Shown piece after piece: positions 22,986 through 32,629 of a stretch of 64,000 bases of DNA; within the stretch, counting starts at the first letter, position 1; every line of letters begins with the position of its first letter. A program made the translations under genes and the position numbers. The stretch is taken from the IMG/VR virus record IMGVR_UViG_3300045012_000066, positions 58,464 through 122,463 of that record. One strand, written 5' to 3'. The notes under the pieces were generated by a model, which did not search any database, was not told the origin of the DNA, and saw only the letters and a list, made by a program, of their open reading frames with translations. This DNA comes from a virus.

Positions 22986-25139
22986 ATGTACTCCAACAGG
23001 ACCATCGTCGATAACTTGGAGCAGTTCGAAGCGCAGGAACGGTGGATGCCTATCTACCATACCTACGACGAGGTGCGCGAGTTCATCGCCTACATCGACT
23101 CGCTGACCAAGATCGAGTCGAACTCCAAGACCAGCTATATCTCCGTGGTGAAGCCGATCAGCGGCCAGCGCCAGAAGGACATTGCCCGCTGGGTGGAAAA
23201 CGAGCAGGTGTTATGCGGCTTCGACAGCAGCTACTGGGAGCAGAACTACGCGTGGGTCTGCGACGAAAAAGGGCAGATTTTTAAATTTCATAATCGCAAA
23301 TCGCAGGATGTGTTTGACGCTGTCATCGCCGACTTCGATGAGCGGCAGGTCTCTATCGAATTACTAATCCTGAAGGCACGGCAGGTGGGCATCTCCACCA
23401 AGACGGCGCTGAAATTTATTCACCGGCTGATGTTCATCCCGCACACGCAGGCGGTGATGGCGTCGGTGATGAAAGAAAAGTCGGAACTGATCGGGCGCAT
23501 CCTCGATACCGCGTACAATCGCTCGCCATGGTGGCTGGTGCCGCGCCGCATGCCGAAGCGGTCGTTCGACAACGGCTCCATCCTCTCCATTCAATCCGGT
23601 ATGCAGGCCACTGGACTGGCGCAAGGCTGGACGCCCACCTGCGTCCATGTTTCCGAGCTTGCTGACGTTCCGAATCCCAAGGTCACCATCGAGGAAGGAT
23701 TGTTCCGCGCCGCGCACTCATCCAGAAACCTGTTCATGGTTCTCGAAGGAACGGGTGGCGGCAACACCGGATGGCTGGCGGAGACATGGAGAGCGGCGAA
23801 GGCGGATTGGCCCAAGGGGCTGGCTCGTCTGTTCCCTATGTTTATCCCTTGGCCCATGTGCCCGGACATCTATCCGGAGCCGGACTGGCTCAGAAAATTC
23901 CCCGTGCCCGCCGAGTTCGAGAGCCGCCAGATGCACGACATCACGCGGAAACACGTGACCAAGTGTGAGTCGTATATCCGTAACACGCCCTACCTCGCCA
24001 AAATCGCTGGCACTGGCTGGCGCATGCCGGTCGAGCAGAAGTGGTTCTGGCAGTTCTACTACGACGCGGCCTGCAAGAACCACACGCAGAAGACGTGGTC
24101 TGCGCAGATGCCCGCCGACGATTATGAGGCGCTGACCGGCGTGCATGACACCGTCTTCGATCCCGAAGTGCTGGCCGAGGTGGAAGACCGTATCTACGAA
24201 GTCGAATCCGACGACTACAAGCGCAAGCGCAAACAGCCGGTCGAGATATACGCCATCACCGGCCACGATGTAGACGAGGTCTTCTACCCGCCAGAAGAGC
24301 GCATTGACTGGGAAAAAGAAGTGGTACGCGTCGAGTGGGACTCATATCGCGGCCACCACTACGAGTGGGACATGATTCCACTGCTCACGCTGGACGAAGA
24401 CAACGAGCGGAACACTCTGGACTACCTGCTGATCTACGAATGGCCCAAGAGGGGACAGCGCTACTCCTGCGGGATCGACACGGCAGACGGGCTGGGCAAA
24501 GAAGACGAAGAGCGCACCTGTCTGTCGGTGGCCAAAAACCGCTTTGGGGGAGACTGCGACCAGCAGGTCGCCGAGCTTACGTCGAATCGTATCAACTCCG
24601 CGCAGGTCGTCGCCTTTGCCGCCTGCGTAGGAGCGCTGTACGGGCCAGCCTGCCCGGATGCGAGGGGTATGAAGTACTGCATCGAGCAGATTCAGGGGCC
24701 GGGAGACACCTGCCAACACCAGTTGAAGATGATGGGCTTCTTCAATCACCATATCCCGCGCCGTTACGACTCGAAAAAGATCAGAGACGAGTCATCGAGA
24801 AAAGAAGGCTTCTATGCCAGCACGTGGTCCATTCCCCTGCTCATGACGCGATTCGTCGAGGCAGTGAATGGCGGCTGGTACGAGCCACGGTCGAAGTGGC
24901 TCATCGAGGAGTTGCGCACGCTGGAGCGCCACGTCACTACCAACAAATCAAAAATGGAGCACCAGACCGGCAAGTTTGATGATCGCGTACGCGGCGCGGC
25001 GATGTCGTACTTCACCGCGCACGACATGGACGTGCTGACGGATCGGGCACAGAAACGCTACGCGCTGCCGGTGAACAAGCGGCCCGTGGCCTACAAAGCG
25101 GCGTGTAGCGCCAGTCGGGCATCAGTGGGGAATTGGTGA
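22986..25139 (+). CDS. terL: terminase large subunit
   Basis: 717 residues from ATG 22986. KARQVGIST (about 130-138) is the Walker A variant of large terminases. CVHVSELADV (219-228) supplies Walker B with the catalytic Glu, and GIDTADGLG begins the C-terminal RNase H-like nuclease (DxAxG metal site). The enzyme powers DNA translocation into the capsid and cuts the concatemer. No strong ribosome site precedes 22986; an in-frame ATG at 23046 behind AGGAACGG is a possible alternative. Confidence 0.9.
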   Translation: MYSNRTIVDNLEQFEAQERWMPIYHTYDEVREFIAYIDSLTKIESNSKTSYISVVKPISGQRQKDIARWVENEQVLCGFDSSYWEQNYAWVCDEKGQIFKFHNRKSQDVFDAVIADFDERQVSIELLILKARQVGISTKTALKFIHRLMFIPHTQAVMASVMKEKSELIGRILDTAYNRSPWWLVPRRMPKRSFDNGSILSIQSGMQATGLAQGWTPTCVHVSELADVPNPKVTIEEGLFRAAHSSRNLFMVLEGTGGGNTGWLAETWRAAKADWPKGLARLFPMFIPWPMCPDIYPEPDWLRKFPVPAEFESRQMHDITRKHVTKCESYIRNTPYLAKIAGTGWRMPVEQKWFWQFYYDAACKNHTQKTWSAQMPADDYEALTGVHDTVFDPEVLAEVEDRIYEVESDDYKRKRKQPVEIYAITGHDVDEVFYPPEERIDWEKEVVRVEWDSYRGHHYEWDMIPLLTLDEDNERNTLDYLLIYEWPKRGQRYSCGIDTADGLGKEDEERTCLSVAKNRFGGDCDQQVAELTSNRINSAQVVAFAACVGALYGPACPDARGMKYCIEQIQGPGDTCQHQLKMMGFFNHHIPRRYDSKKIRDESSRKEGFYASTWSIPLLMTRFVEAVNGGWYEPRSKWLIEELRTLERHVTTNKSKMEHQTGKFDDRVRGAAMSYFTAHDMDVLTDRAQKRYALPVNKRPVAYKAACSASRASVGNW

Positions 25140-25528
25140 TGAAAAATACGCAGCTAAGAAATAAGGTCGTGTACTGGGTGGACCGGAACCAGCAGCTTTA
25201 CATGGGCCTGCCGGAACAGTTTCCCGCGCCATTCGGGATGGAAAGAATTATCTGCGCCACTGCCCAGCAGGCCGAGTACTGGTCGAAGCGTATGCGCGAG
25301 CAGGAGCGAGTCAGAGAAGAGGCGAAGGACGAGGAGCGCGAGAAGGTCGAGGGGCCGATCCGTAAAAACCTGCGCAGCCACATCCTGCATCTGGCCGGGA
25401 ATGCCCGCAACAACATGAACCGCGATTTTCTTCTGATGCACCTTCGCCAGTACGACCAGCGTGCGGACCTCACGAAGACGAGGCGGACCAGCTATCTGCA
25501 CAGCGAAGCGTTTGAGCAAGGGCGTTAA
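25139..25528 (+). CDS. hypothetical protein between terminase and portal
   Basis: 129 residues from ATG 25139, overlapping the terminase stop (TGATG). A compact N-terminus (VVYWVDRNQQLYMGLPEQF) is followed by charged helices (EEAKDEEREKVEG). Position suggests a packaging or head accessory factor. Confidence 0.6.
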   Translation: MKNTQLRNKVVYWVDRNQQLYMGLPEQFPAPFGMERIICATAQQAEYWSKRMREQERVREEAKDEEREKVEGPIRKNLRSHILHLAGNARNNMNRDFLLMHLRQYDQRADLTKTRRTSYLHSEAFEQGR

Positions 25529-25530
25529 TT

Positions 25531-27630
25531 ATGCCGGTCATTCTCGAAAGCGCGGGATACGTAAATTCGGCCAGTGATCGGACGTACTGGGCTGCGCCGA
25601 AATTCGAATCGCATCCCAGTGCCATCTTCGGTTGGGTCGAGGAGCAGATTCAGGAAGGTGAAGGCTTTCTGGAGGGCCAGCAATGCTATCGGGAATGGGC
25701 CTCCAACCTGCGCGTGTTTAATGCGATCTTCCGCGACACCACCAAATCGAAGCTGGTCACCAACGAGCTTAAGTACGACATCCGCAAGTTCTGCGAGACG
25801 CTGGCGCAGGTAAGAGAGATTGCCGGGTATGCCTCCGACTTCCCCGGATTTAAAAAGATGGCCGACATGCTGTCGAAAGTCTCCAAGGCCGTCTATCACG
25901 AATCCGATTTCCCTTTTCAAATCCTGAAGGTTCTCCAGTACGCCAGCGTGATGGGCATCGGTTACCTGTGGCCCAAGGTGCGAGCCGACGAGTACGGCTA
26001 CGGCGAAAGGAAGATGGAGTTCGACGCGCTGGGACTGCTGGATGTGGTCCCGGTGCAGATACCGCCACGCACCAACAACGTGCAGGACGCGTACGCGATC
26101 ACTCTGTACGACTACATGCCCATCGCGGAGGCGTGTACAAGGTATCCACTGTTTCAGGGTGACATTCAAACGGTCGGCCCGCGCAACTTCAGTACGCGCT
26201 TGCAGGCCCGTCGCCTCGACTTTGCGGAGCGCACCCGCTACGGTCAGCAGGGCAGGAGCTTCGGCGATCTCTACGCGGAAATCCGCTGGACTTTCATTCG
26301 CGACACCCGCATCAACACCACCGGCTACGAGCTTCCCATGGGGGATTTGGGAACGACGTGGTTCTACAAGGTGCCCTTCGTCGGCCAGCAGATTCTCGGC
26401 GGCGTCTTCAATGGGCAGCCCTACATGCGTTCTGCCACTCCGGAAGACTGCCGCGTCTATCCCAACCTGCGGCTGATCATCACTTCGTCCGGCATGAACA
26501 AGCCGATGTACGACGGCCCCGGATTCGACTGGGATTCGAAGATGCCGGTCATTCAGTACACCGTGGACGACTGGGCATGGGAGCCGCTGGGCCGCTCGCT
26601 GGTGGGTGACGTTTCTACGATTGAAGTCACCACGCGCAAGATCGAGCGCAAGATGGACGCGGTCATCACCGTCACGCTCAATCCGCCGCTGGGCTACAAC
26701 AATACGGAAACCGGTGGTCCCAAGATCGAGCACTTTGACATCTTTGAAGAGGATGTTCGTCTGGGCGTGGATGGCAAGCCGCGTGAGACGTTGCAGTCGG
26801 TGCTACCCGACAGTGTGCGCGTCGAGGGCGAACATTTTAATTTCCTGAAGTACCTGAAGGAAGCCAAGCAGAGCCAGCTTGGCCTGACCGATCTCGGCAA
26901 CCTTCAGAATATGAAGATGAATCTCGCCAACGACACCGCAGATAAGATGCTGGAGTCGATTGGACCCATTGCCAAAGGTATCGCGGCCCGCATCGAGCGC
27001 GGCAACAAGGCGGTTGGCCAGCGGATGAAATTCCTGATCCTTCAGTGGTTCGACGTACGCAGGATCATGGAGTACGTAGGTCCGGAAAACATCGCCCCGG
27101 AAACCTTTGACTACAATCCGGACGATCTTGTTCCCAGCCACATGCCCAACGAAATGATATCCGGCAACTTCCCCAGCGGCGCGTCGCAGTACACGCAGCT
27201 TGATCGAGCGCGGTGGTTTGCCCGGAATATTCGTCTCATCTCCGTACCCAGCACATTGCTGAAGATTACCCAGATGCAGCGTCAGTTGATGATGCTGCAA
27301 CTGAAGCGCGGTGGTGCGCCGCTCTCATGGCTCACGGTGTTCCAGAATATGGACATCGCGAATCCGGAACGGGAGATCGAGAACAGCTTCAAGGAAGATG
27401 CCAAGCTGCAAGAGATGAAGATCATGGAACAAATCTCCATCATGGCGAAGCTGAAGGAGATGGGCGTCGATCCTCAGGCGTTGATGGGCGGTGGCGAAGG
27501 CGGCGGTGGCGGAGCAGCTAAAGGACAAGGCAAGGGCGGCGGTAGACCATCGAGTGCGCAGAGAGCGCCGCGACTGGGAACCAAAGGTGCTGCCGGTGGT
27601 CAGCCACGCACCGTAGTGAAAGAGTCGTAA
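25531..27630 (+). CDS. portal protein
   Basis: 699 residues. Gene order (terminase, small gene, portal, scaffold, capsid), length and composition fit a portal. Characteristic stretches include YASVMGIGYLWP, WEPLGRSLVGD and a C-terminal helical stem (EREIENSFKEDAKLQEMKIM) followed by a glycine-rich tail. It would form the dodecameric DNA channel at one capsid vertex. The antisense 402-codon frame is a shadow. Confidence 0.8.
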   Translation: MPVILESAGYVNSASDRTYWAAPKFESHPSAIFGWVEEQIQEGEGFLEGQQCYREWASNLRVFNAIFRDTTKSKLVTNELKYDIRKFCETLAQVREIAGYASDFPGFKKMADMLSKVSKAVYHESDFPFQILKVLQYASVMGIGYLWPKVRADEYGYGERKMEFDALGLLDVVPVQIPPRTNNVQDAYAITLYDYMPIAEACTRYPLFQGDIQTVGPRNFSTRLQARRLDFAERTRYGQQGRSFGDLYAEIRWTFIRDTRINTTGYELPMGDLGTTWFYKVPFVGQQILGGVFNGQPYMRSATPEDCRVYPNLRLIITSSGMNKPMYDGPGFDWDSKMPVIQYTVDDWAWEPLGRSLVGDVSTIEVTTRKIERKMDAVITVTLNPPLGYNNTETGGPKIEHFDIFEEDVRLGVDGKPRETLQSVLPDSVRVEGEHFNFLKYLKEAKQSQLGLTDLGNLQNMKMNLANDTADKMLESIGPIAKGIAARIERGNKAVGQRMKFLILQWFDVRRIMEYVGPENIAPETFDYNPDDLVPSHMPNEMISGNFPSGASQYTQLDRARWFARNIRLISVPSTLLKITQMQRQLMMLQLKRGGAPLSWLTVFQNMDIANPEREIENSFKEDAKLQEMKIMEQISIMAKLKEMGVDPQALMGGGEGGGGGAAKGQGKGGGRPSSAQRAPRLGTKGAAGGQPRTVVKES

Positions 27631-27654
27631 GATTAAACTTCCGGGAGAATGGTC

Positions 27655-27933
27655 ATGGCAATAAAGCTCCAGACGCAGAACGATTACCTGCTTACCGAAG
27701 TAGTTATCGATATACCTCCTGACCGAACGGAGCAAAATAAGCTGCTGAGCGAGATCGATGCCCTGATGAGGGCGTCGCGTGGCACAGGTAAAGTGGTTGC
27801 ACAGTACTCCAGCGGCGGGTTAAACGGAATTAATGTGGAGCAGCGATCAAAAATTCGCGGTGCAGTCGCAGATAGAGTGCGCGACCTCGTTGGTATCGAG
27901 AGCGTAGAAATAAATAATGGCTACCATAAGTAA
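27655..27933 (+). CDS. hypothetical protein
   Basis: 92 residues from ATG 27655, behind TTCCGGGAGA. Contains two alpha/beta halves with a glycine loop (SSGGLNGINVEQ). It follows the portal; unknown role. Confidence 0.6.
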   Translation: MAIKLQTQNDYLLTEVVIDIPPDRTEQNKLLSEIDALMRASRGTGKVVAQYSSGGLNGINVEQRSKIRGAVADRVRDLVGIESVEINNGYHK

Positions 27934-27937
27934 GCTG

Positions 27938-27966
27938 CTGCGCCTAACTGCGCCTGATCTGCGCCT
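27938..27966 (-). promoter_or_regulatory. triple CTGCGCCT boxes (AGGCGCAG inverted)
   Basis: CTGCGCCT at 27938-27945, 27948-27955 and 27959-27966, 10 and 11 nt apart. On the minus strand this is AGGCGCAG, the same box found before the early promoters. Confidence 0.5.
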
Positions 27967-28023
27967 ATCTTCCATACCTTTGAGTTAAGCTCGCAAGTAT
28001 TGCAGATTCTGCAAAATAAAATC

Positions 28024-28133
28024 TTGACGACAGGGAATAGTTAGGCTTAGGTTTTTATGAAGATAAGTTGAGACGCAGACTCCTCAGTAGGTACTGGGAT
28101 AGGTCATGGCTCTGGCGGAAACGCTAGGGCCAT
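28024..28133 (+). promoter_or_regulatory. promoter-leader-hairpin module 2
   Basis: TTGACG (28024-28029), 17 nt, TTAGGT (weak -10), then GAGACGCAGACTCC, then a 12-bp stem (28106-28117 with 28122-28133), loop GAAA, tail TTTCATTT. Its layout and stem sequence (ATGGCTCTGGCG) are nearly identical to module 1. It precedes the 34-residue basic gene. Confidence 0.6.
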
Positions 28134-28172
28134 TTTCATTTGACCTAGCCCCAACCGAAAAAGGAGACTACC

Positions 28173-28277
28173 ATGGCCGGTCGTCGTCGTCACACCGCTG
28201 CTGTAACCCACATCAGGAAAGTCACCCGCAAGCGCCGCACCCGTCGTAGCGGCAAGCGGTCAGCCATCAAGGCGTAG
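28173..28277 (+). CDS. 34-residue Arg/Lys-rich peptide
   Basis: MAGRRRHTAAVTHIRKVTRK continues with another 14 residues, mainly Arg/Lys. AAAAGGAGA lies upstream of ATG 28173. About 40 percent of residues are basic, so it probably binds DNA or RNA, as a packaged DNA-condensing or capsid-interior peptide. Confidence 0.6.
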   Translation: MAGRRRHTAAVTHIRKVTRKRRTRRSGKRSAIKA

Positions 28278-28304
28278 TTGTAGCCCACCGTTCGAGGTCA
28301 ATCG

Positions 28305-28625
28305 ATGGCTACAGCACCGCCAATGCCGGATCAAGGAGCACAGGGAGCGCCGCCACCCCCGCAGGGTGGTGGTGCCCCTCCTCCTCCTCCCGACCAGAAC
28401 GGGCAACAGCCCGGTCAGGGAGATCAGCCGCAGTCTTCGTTTCAAGCTCCCGCAAATCCTATCCAGATACTCCTCGCGAAATGGTCCAAGGTGGCCGAGC
28501 AAATGGCCGCTGCCGATCCTCGTCTCGCGGCGGGTGCGCAGAAGGTGCGCGAGGGCATTCGCGACATGCAGCAGGCCATGATCACGCCACAGCAACCGAC
28601 GCCGCTGGGGCAGCAGCCTCAGTAA
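28305..28625 (+). CDS. Pro/Gln-rich hypothetical protein
   Basis: 106 residues. The first 50 are low-complexity Pro/Gly/Gln; the middle (ILLAKWSKVAEQMAAADPRL) is helical. Located before the scaffold gene, it is likely a head-assembly accessory. Confidence 0.55.
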   Translation: MATAPPMPDQGAQGAPPPPQGGGAPPPPPDQNGQQPGQGDQPQSSFQAPANPIQILLAKWSKVAEQMAAADPRLAAGAQKVREGIRDMQQAMITPQQPTPLGQQPQ

Positions 28626-28664
28626 TCAATCAACCGCCTGTTTATTTCCGGGAGAAATAAAAAT

Positions 28665-29618
28665 ATGCCAACCGTTGAAGAGGTTTTGAGACAAAGCGGA
28701 TTTACGGATCAGCAGATCAGCGAGATGGATGCGCGAGCGATCACTGCCTTTACCGGCGTGCTCGGCCAAGCAGAGAAAGAACGGCAGGAAGCCAAGGCTG
28801 CGCAGGACGCAGCCGAACTCGCACAGCGTAGCAACGTCGATTTTTACGAAAACCGCATCGCGCCCAGCCTGACAGCGTGGGAAGAAGAGAAGCAGCGGCT
28901 CGAAAACGACCGCGCCAAGGCGAATGCGGAAGCGGCCTTCTATCGCGTGCAGGCCGAAGAGGCCAAGAAAACCGGCTTTATCCCTGCCGAAGCTCCCGGA
29001 TTCGATCCCGCCAAGTTCGCTCCTCCCGCAAATGGTCAGGTCCGCGATCCGAATAACGGTCGCTACGTGGCTGGCGTACCCGGTGCGACCCCCGGTTCCC
29101 CAACTTTCAATGTGAATGAGTTTGCTGCTAAAGCAGGTGATGCCATGGGCATCATCGCGGATATCAACTGGAACTACCAAACATTGTTCGGCAAGCCGCT
29201 CCCCGTTTCCCCAACGGAATTAATTAAAAAGGCCGATGAACAAAAGCTCGATCCCATGACGTACGCGTCCCGGATATTTAATTTCGACGCCCGCCGACAG
29301 GAGCTTCAGAAGCAGGAGCAGGAAGCCCGCGACCAGAAGCTTCGCGAGGAAGCGATAGCCCCATACGAGCAAAAGCTCAAAGAAAAGGACGAGGAGTCCA
29401 AGAAGGCTTTGGCTAACAAGGATCGCGAGTGGGCGGAGCGCACCGGCAACAACCCCGATATACGCAGGCCGCAGGACAACGCCCAGATGTCATCCATTGC
29501 CAAGGCGGCGAAAACCGACCCCGCGAATTTCGACCCCTTGTTATTGAACGATCAGCAGCGCAGGTCGCTGACCGCGCAGATGATCCGCAAGGACATGGAA
29601 GCCAATACAGCCGCGTGA
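28665..29618 (+). CDS. scaffold-like capsid assembly protein
   Basis: 317 residues. It is Glu/Lys/Ala-rich and mostly coiled coil (residues 40-100 and 195-265). It sits immediately upstream of the capsid gene, which is the classical place for scaffolding proteins. The central region (NGQVRDPNNGRYVAGVPGAT) is unstructured. Confidence 0.7.
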   Translation: MPTVEEVLRQSGFTDQQISEMDARAITAFTGVLGQAEKERQEAKAAQDAAELAQRSNVDFYENRIAPSLTAWEEEKQRLENDRAKANAEAAFYRVQAEEAKKTGFIPAEAPGFDPAKFAPPANGQVRDPNNGRYVAGVPGATPGSPTFNVNEFAAKAGDAMGIIADINWNYQTLFGKPLPVSPTELIKKADEQKLDPMTYASRIFNFDARRQELQKQEQEARDQKLREEAIAPYEQKLKEKDEESKKALANKDREWAERTGNNPDIRRPQDNAQMSSIAKAAKTDPANFDPLLLNDQQRRSLTAQMIRKDMEANTAA

Positions 29619-29667
29619 CCTGCGGCGGACGAAGTTTTGAAGTTACCGACGATAGGAGATATCAGCC

Positions 29668-30909
29668 ATGCCGACCGATCCGCTTTACAACGAGATAGAC
29701 GCCAGTAACTTAGAGTCTGTCCGGCGCAATGTGGTATTCAACAACCTATTCGTCGGCACCCCCTTTCAGGCGAAGCTGCGACGCGCTGGCGTATGGGATG
29801 AGTTCCTTGGCGGCGCGGGCATGATGGAAGGCATCCTGTACGGTCGCACCCAAGGCGCGGCTGTCAATCCCGGCCAGACCATCACGGTCACCCGCCAGCA
29901 GATCAACACCGGAATTAAATTCCTGCCGAAGGCGTATGCCACGTGGTATCCGCTCGACGACTGGGAGATGGATGACGGCTCGGGCACGGGCGGAGTGATC
30001 AACTCCGGCCCATCGTTGATCGTTGACTCGTACCAGCTATACATGGAGAACCTTGTCCTGACCATGAACACCATGCAGGAAATGGACTCCTTCCGGCACG
30101 GTCAGGCGTCATCGGCATTCATCACCGATAACCGGACCAAGACCATCAACGGTCTGGACGAGGCGCTGAATAACGGGATCGATCCGTCCGTCTATGGCAA
30201 CGTCTACAAGTCCTACGGCGGACAGCAGCGCAACGGCAACGTCGGCGTCGCGCTGAACTCGACACCCATCTACTGCGGCACTCCGACCGGAGGCACCGGC
30301 CAGATCGACTTCGCAGTGCTGATGCAACTGTGGTCGCAGTGCAAGGTGACAGGCGGCTCTCCTTCTCTGGGTATCACGAATGTGTTCGGCTTTAAGGCTG
30401 TCGCTATCGCACTCGATGCGCAGCGCCGCGATATTTCGAACACGCGTCACGATATCAAGTGGGATGGGCTGAACTTTAACGGTGTGGATATCTACGCCGA
30501 TCCTCTGGCTCCTTCGGCGCAGGCACAGAACTACATCGCGCTTGGGTCGGCGGTCGGAGGTGGACAGGGTAACGCCAGTCTGGTGGATGGTGTTGGATCG
30601 AGCACCACGACCGTCGCTTTCACCACGCCGCAGTTCGTCAACCCGACGACTGGCGCACCGATGCCGGTATCGCCGACAGGATCGGGGTTGCCGTCCAATC
30701 AAGCCATTTCACCGGGTGAGGTTCTCTACTTCTTGGAGCCGGAGTCGTTCAAGATCAGGCCGACTAATAAGAAGGGCTGGAACTTCGGACTGCGCCGTGC
30801 GCCGATGCCGAACAACGTAAGCATCGATGCCTTGTTTATGAGGCTGGGTATCAACCTCTATAACACGCAGCCGCGCCACAATTGCTACGCATTTAGCTTC
30901 TCCGCATAA
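29668..30909 (+). CDS. major capsid protein
   Basis: 413 residues, located after the scaffold-like gene. Motifs such as FQAKLRRAGVWDEFLGG, the TWYPLDDWEMDDG loop and the C-terminal FGLRRAPMPNNVSIDALFMR fit an HK97-like capsid subunit. No N-terminal delta domain is seen, consistent with a separate scaffold. An extra insertion with Ser/Thr/Gly (residues 285-345) may protrude. Confidence 0.75.
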   Translation: MPTDPLYNEIDASNLESVRRNVVFNNLFVGTPFQAKLRRAGVWDEFLGGAGMMEGILYGRTQGAAVNPGQTITVTRQQINTGIKFLPKAYATWYPLDDWEMDDGSGTGGVINSGPSLIVDSYQLYMENLVLTMNTMQEMDSFRHGQASSAFITDNRTKTINGLDEALNNGIDPSVYGNVYKSYGGQQRNGNVGVALNSTPIYCGTPTGGTGQIDFAVLMQLWSQCKVTGGSPSLGITNVFGFKAVAIALDAQRRDISNTRHDIKWDGLNFNGVDIYADPLAPSAQAQNYIALGSAVGGGQGNASLVDGVGSSTTTVAFTTPQFVNPTTGAPMPVSPTGSGLPSNQAISPGEVLYFLEPESFKIRPTNKKGWNFGLRRAPMPNNVSIDALFMRLGINLYNTQPRHNCYAFSFSA

Positions 30910-30939
30910 CGCAGGTAAGAGGGTTCTTAGAAGGAAACG

Positions 30940-31779
30940 ATGCCGCAGCAGCAGATCATCCCGACATGGTTGGCGTGGAACAACGCTAACTTTGCCACCG
31001 AGTCCGGCATTCAGGACTTTCGTACAGGGCAGAACTTTCCTGCCGGTGGACTAGGTCTGGGCGACTACTTCGATGCGACGGAAAAGGAAGCCAATACCGC
31101 ATCCTTCCTCCAGAACGGTCTCCTTCACTCGGGTCGATACCGCCTCGTGCAGGTGGATTCAGGTGCCACGGTTGCCAATGTCAAGACGGGCACAGTCGGC
31201 TTTATACGCCCCGGCCAGTTTTTGCAGGCGATAGCGATTGCCGTTCCCGGCACGGGCGGGACTCCCGGTACTTACAACATCCTAGCGACACCGGGCAGCG
31301 GCGCTGGCGTCGGCGCGGCGATTCAAGTGGTGGTCGGGCCGACAGGCGGCATTCAGTCAGCAAGCGTGCTTAAGGGCGGATTTAATTATGTATACGCCGC
31401 TCCCACATTCGACCTGACCGTCACTGGTGTTACTGGCGCGGTGCTGTTATCGCGCCTGAATTCCTCGCCCAATATCGTGACGAGTTCAGACGCCGGACTT
31501 GTGCCACGTCCGGTCGTGTTTCTGAATGCAATCACGCCGGGGAACTTCGGCTTCGTGCAAGAACTAGGTCAGGCCACTGTGTTATGCGGCCCGACTGCTG
31601 GCTCCGGTACTCAGGGTCAGGGTGACTGGGTGAACGTCACCATCGCCAGCGGAACCGTAACGTCCACGCCCCTAACCGGGTCGCCGCTTGGGCTGACTGT
31701 CGGGAAAGCGTTGGAGCCGGTTTGGGCCAACACGATGTTGAAAATCTATATGACCAATATTCCGGTGGTTCAGGACTAA
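30940..31779 (+). CDS. capsid decoration or minor head protein, copy 1
   Basis: 279 residues. Nearly the same as the next gene over most of its length (MPQQQIIPTWLAWNNANFAT at the start, NIPVVQD versus EVPVVQD at the end). A Gly/Thr/Pro-rich middle (residues 95-185) has the modular beta pattern GTPGTYNI...GGIQSASV...GGFNY. Placed directly after the capsid gene, it resembles a surface decoration protein. Confidence 0.6.
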   Translation: MPQQQIIPTWLAWNNANFATESGIQDFRTGQNFPAGGLGLGDYFDATEKEANTASFLQNGLLHSGRYRLVQVDSGATVANVKTGTVGFIRPGQFLQAIAIAVPGTGGTPGTYNILATPGSGAGVGAAIQVVVGPTGGIQSASVLKGGFNYVYAAPTFDLTVTGVTGAVLLSRLNSSPNIVTSSDAGLVPRPVVFLNAITPGNFGFVQELGQATVLCGPTAGSGTQGQGDWVNVTIASGTVTSTPLTGSPLGLTVGKALEPVWANTMLKIYMTNIPVVQD

Positions 31780-31789
31780 GGAGCAAGTT

Positions 31790-32617
31790 ATGCCACAGCA
31801 ACAAATCATCCCGACTTGGTTAGCTTGGAATAATGCTAACTTCGCGACTGAGTCCGGTCTTCAGGATTTAAGAACAGGTGCAAACTTTCCCGCTGGCGGT
31901 TTGGGTCTCGGCGATTACTTTGACGCAACGGAGAAGGAAGCGAACGCTGCATCCTTTGCCGCAAATGGCTTACTCCATGCGGGCCGGTATCGTCTGGTGC
32001 AGGTGGATTCCGGAGCGACGGTCGCCAACGTCAAAACTGGCACGGTTGGCTACGCACGCGTTGGCTCGTTCGTACAGGGCGTACTTGTCTCTGCTCCCGG
32101 TACAGGTGGAACTCCGGGCACGTATAACATCCCAGCTACACCGGGAAGCGGTGGCGGCAGCGGCGCGGTACTTACGGTCGTCGTCGGATCGACCGGCGTG
32201 ATCCAGTCTGCCAGCGTGGCTCAGGGTGGATTTAATTATGTCTCTGCGCCTACTTTCCCGCTGACTGTCACAGGTGTGACCGGCGCTACGCTATCCGCGC
32301 AATTGAATTCTTCAGCCAATCTTGTAACCAGTCAAGACAAGGGTGTTTCAGCGCGTCCCGTGGTCTTCCTGAATGCGATTACGCCGGGGAATTTTGGCTT
32401 CGTGCAGGAGTTGGGTCTGGCCACTGTGCTGGCTGGTGCGTCTGCTGGCACTGCCGGTGTCGGCGACTGGGTGAATGTCGGCGCAGGCGGAACGGTAACG
32501 ACAACTGCGGCGACCGGGTCGGCGATTGGAGCGACTATCGGAAGCGCGGTCGATGTGGCGGTTGCGAACTCGCTGTTCAAAGCCTACCTGTCTGAGGTTC
32601 CGGTAGTTCAAGACTAA
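31790..32617 (+). CDS. capsid decoration or minor head protein, copy 2
   Basis: 275 residues, a tandem paralogue of the preceding gene with 10 nt between them. The N-terminal 90 residues are almost identical, the middle repeat domain diverges, and the ends again match. Recent duplication followed by divergence is the simplest explanation. Confidence 0.6.
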   Translation: MPQQQIIPTWLAWNNANFATESGLQDLRTGANFPAGGLGLGDYFDATEKEANAASFAANGLLHAGRYRLVQVDSGATVANVKTGTVGYARVGSFVQGVLVSAPGTGGTPGTYNIPATPGSGGGSGAVLTVVVGSTGVIQSASVAQGGFNYVSAPTFPLTVTGVTGATLSAQLNSSANLVTSQDKGVSARPVVFLNAITPGNFGFVQELGLATVLAGASAGTAGVGDWVNVGAGGTVTTTAATGSAIGATIGSAVDVAVANSLFKAYLSEVPVVQD

Positions 32618-32629
32618 GGAGCGGAAACG

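Noticed and set aside
25525-26733. 402-codon minus-strand frame
   Set aside because: Antisense to the portal gene; a GC-rich shadow without a ribosome site.
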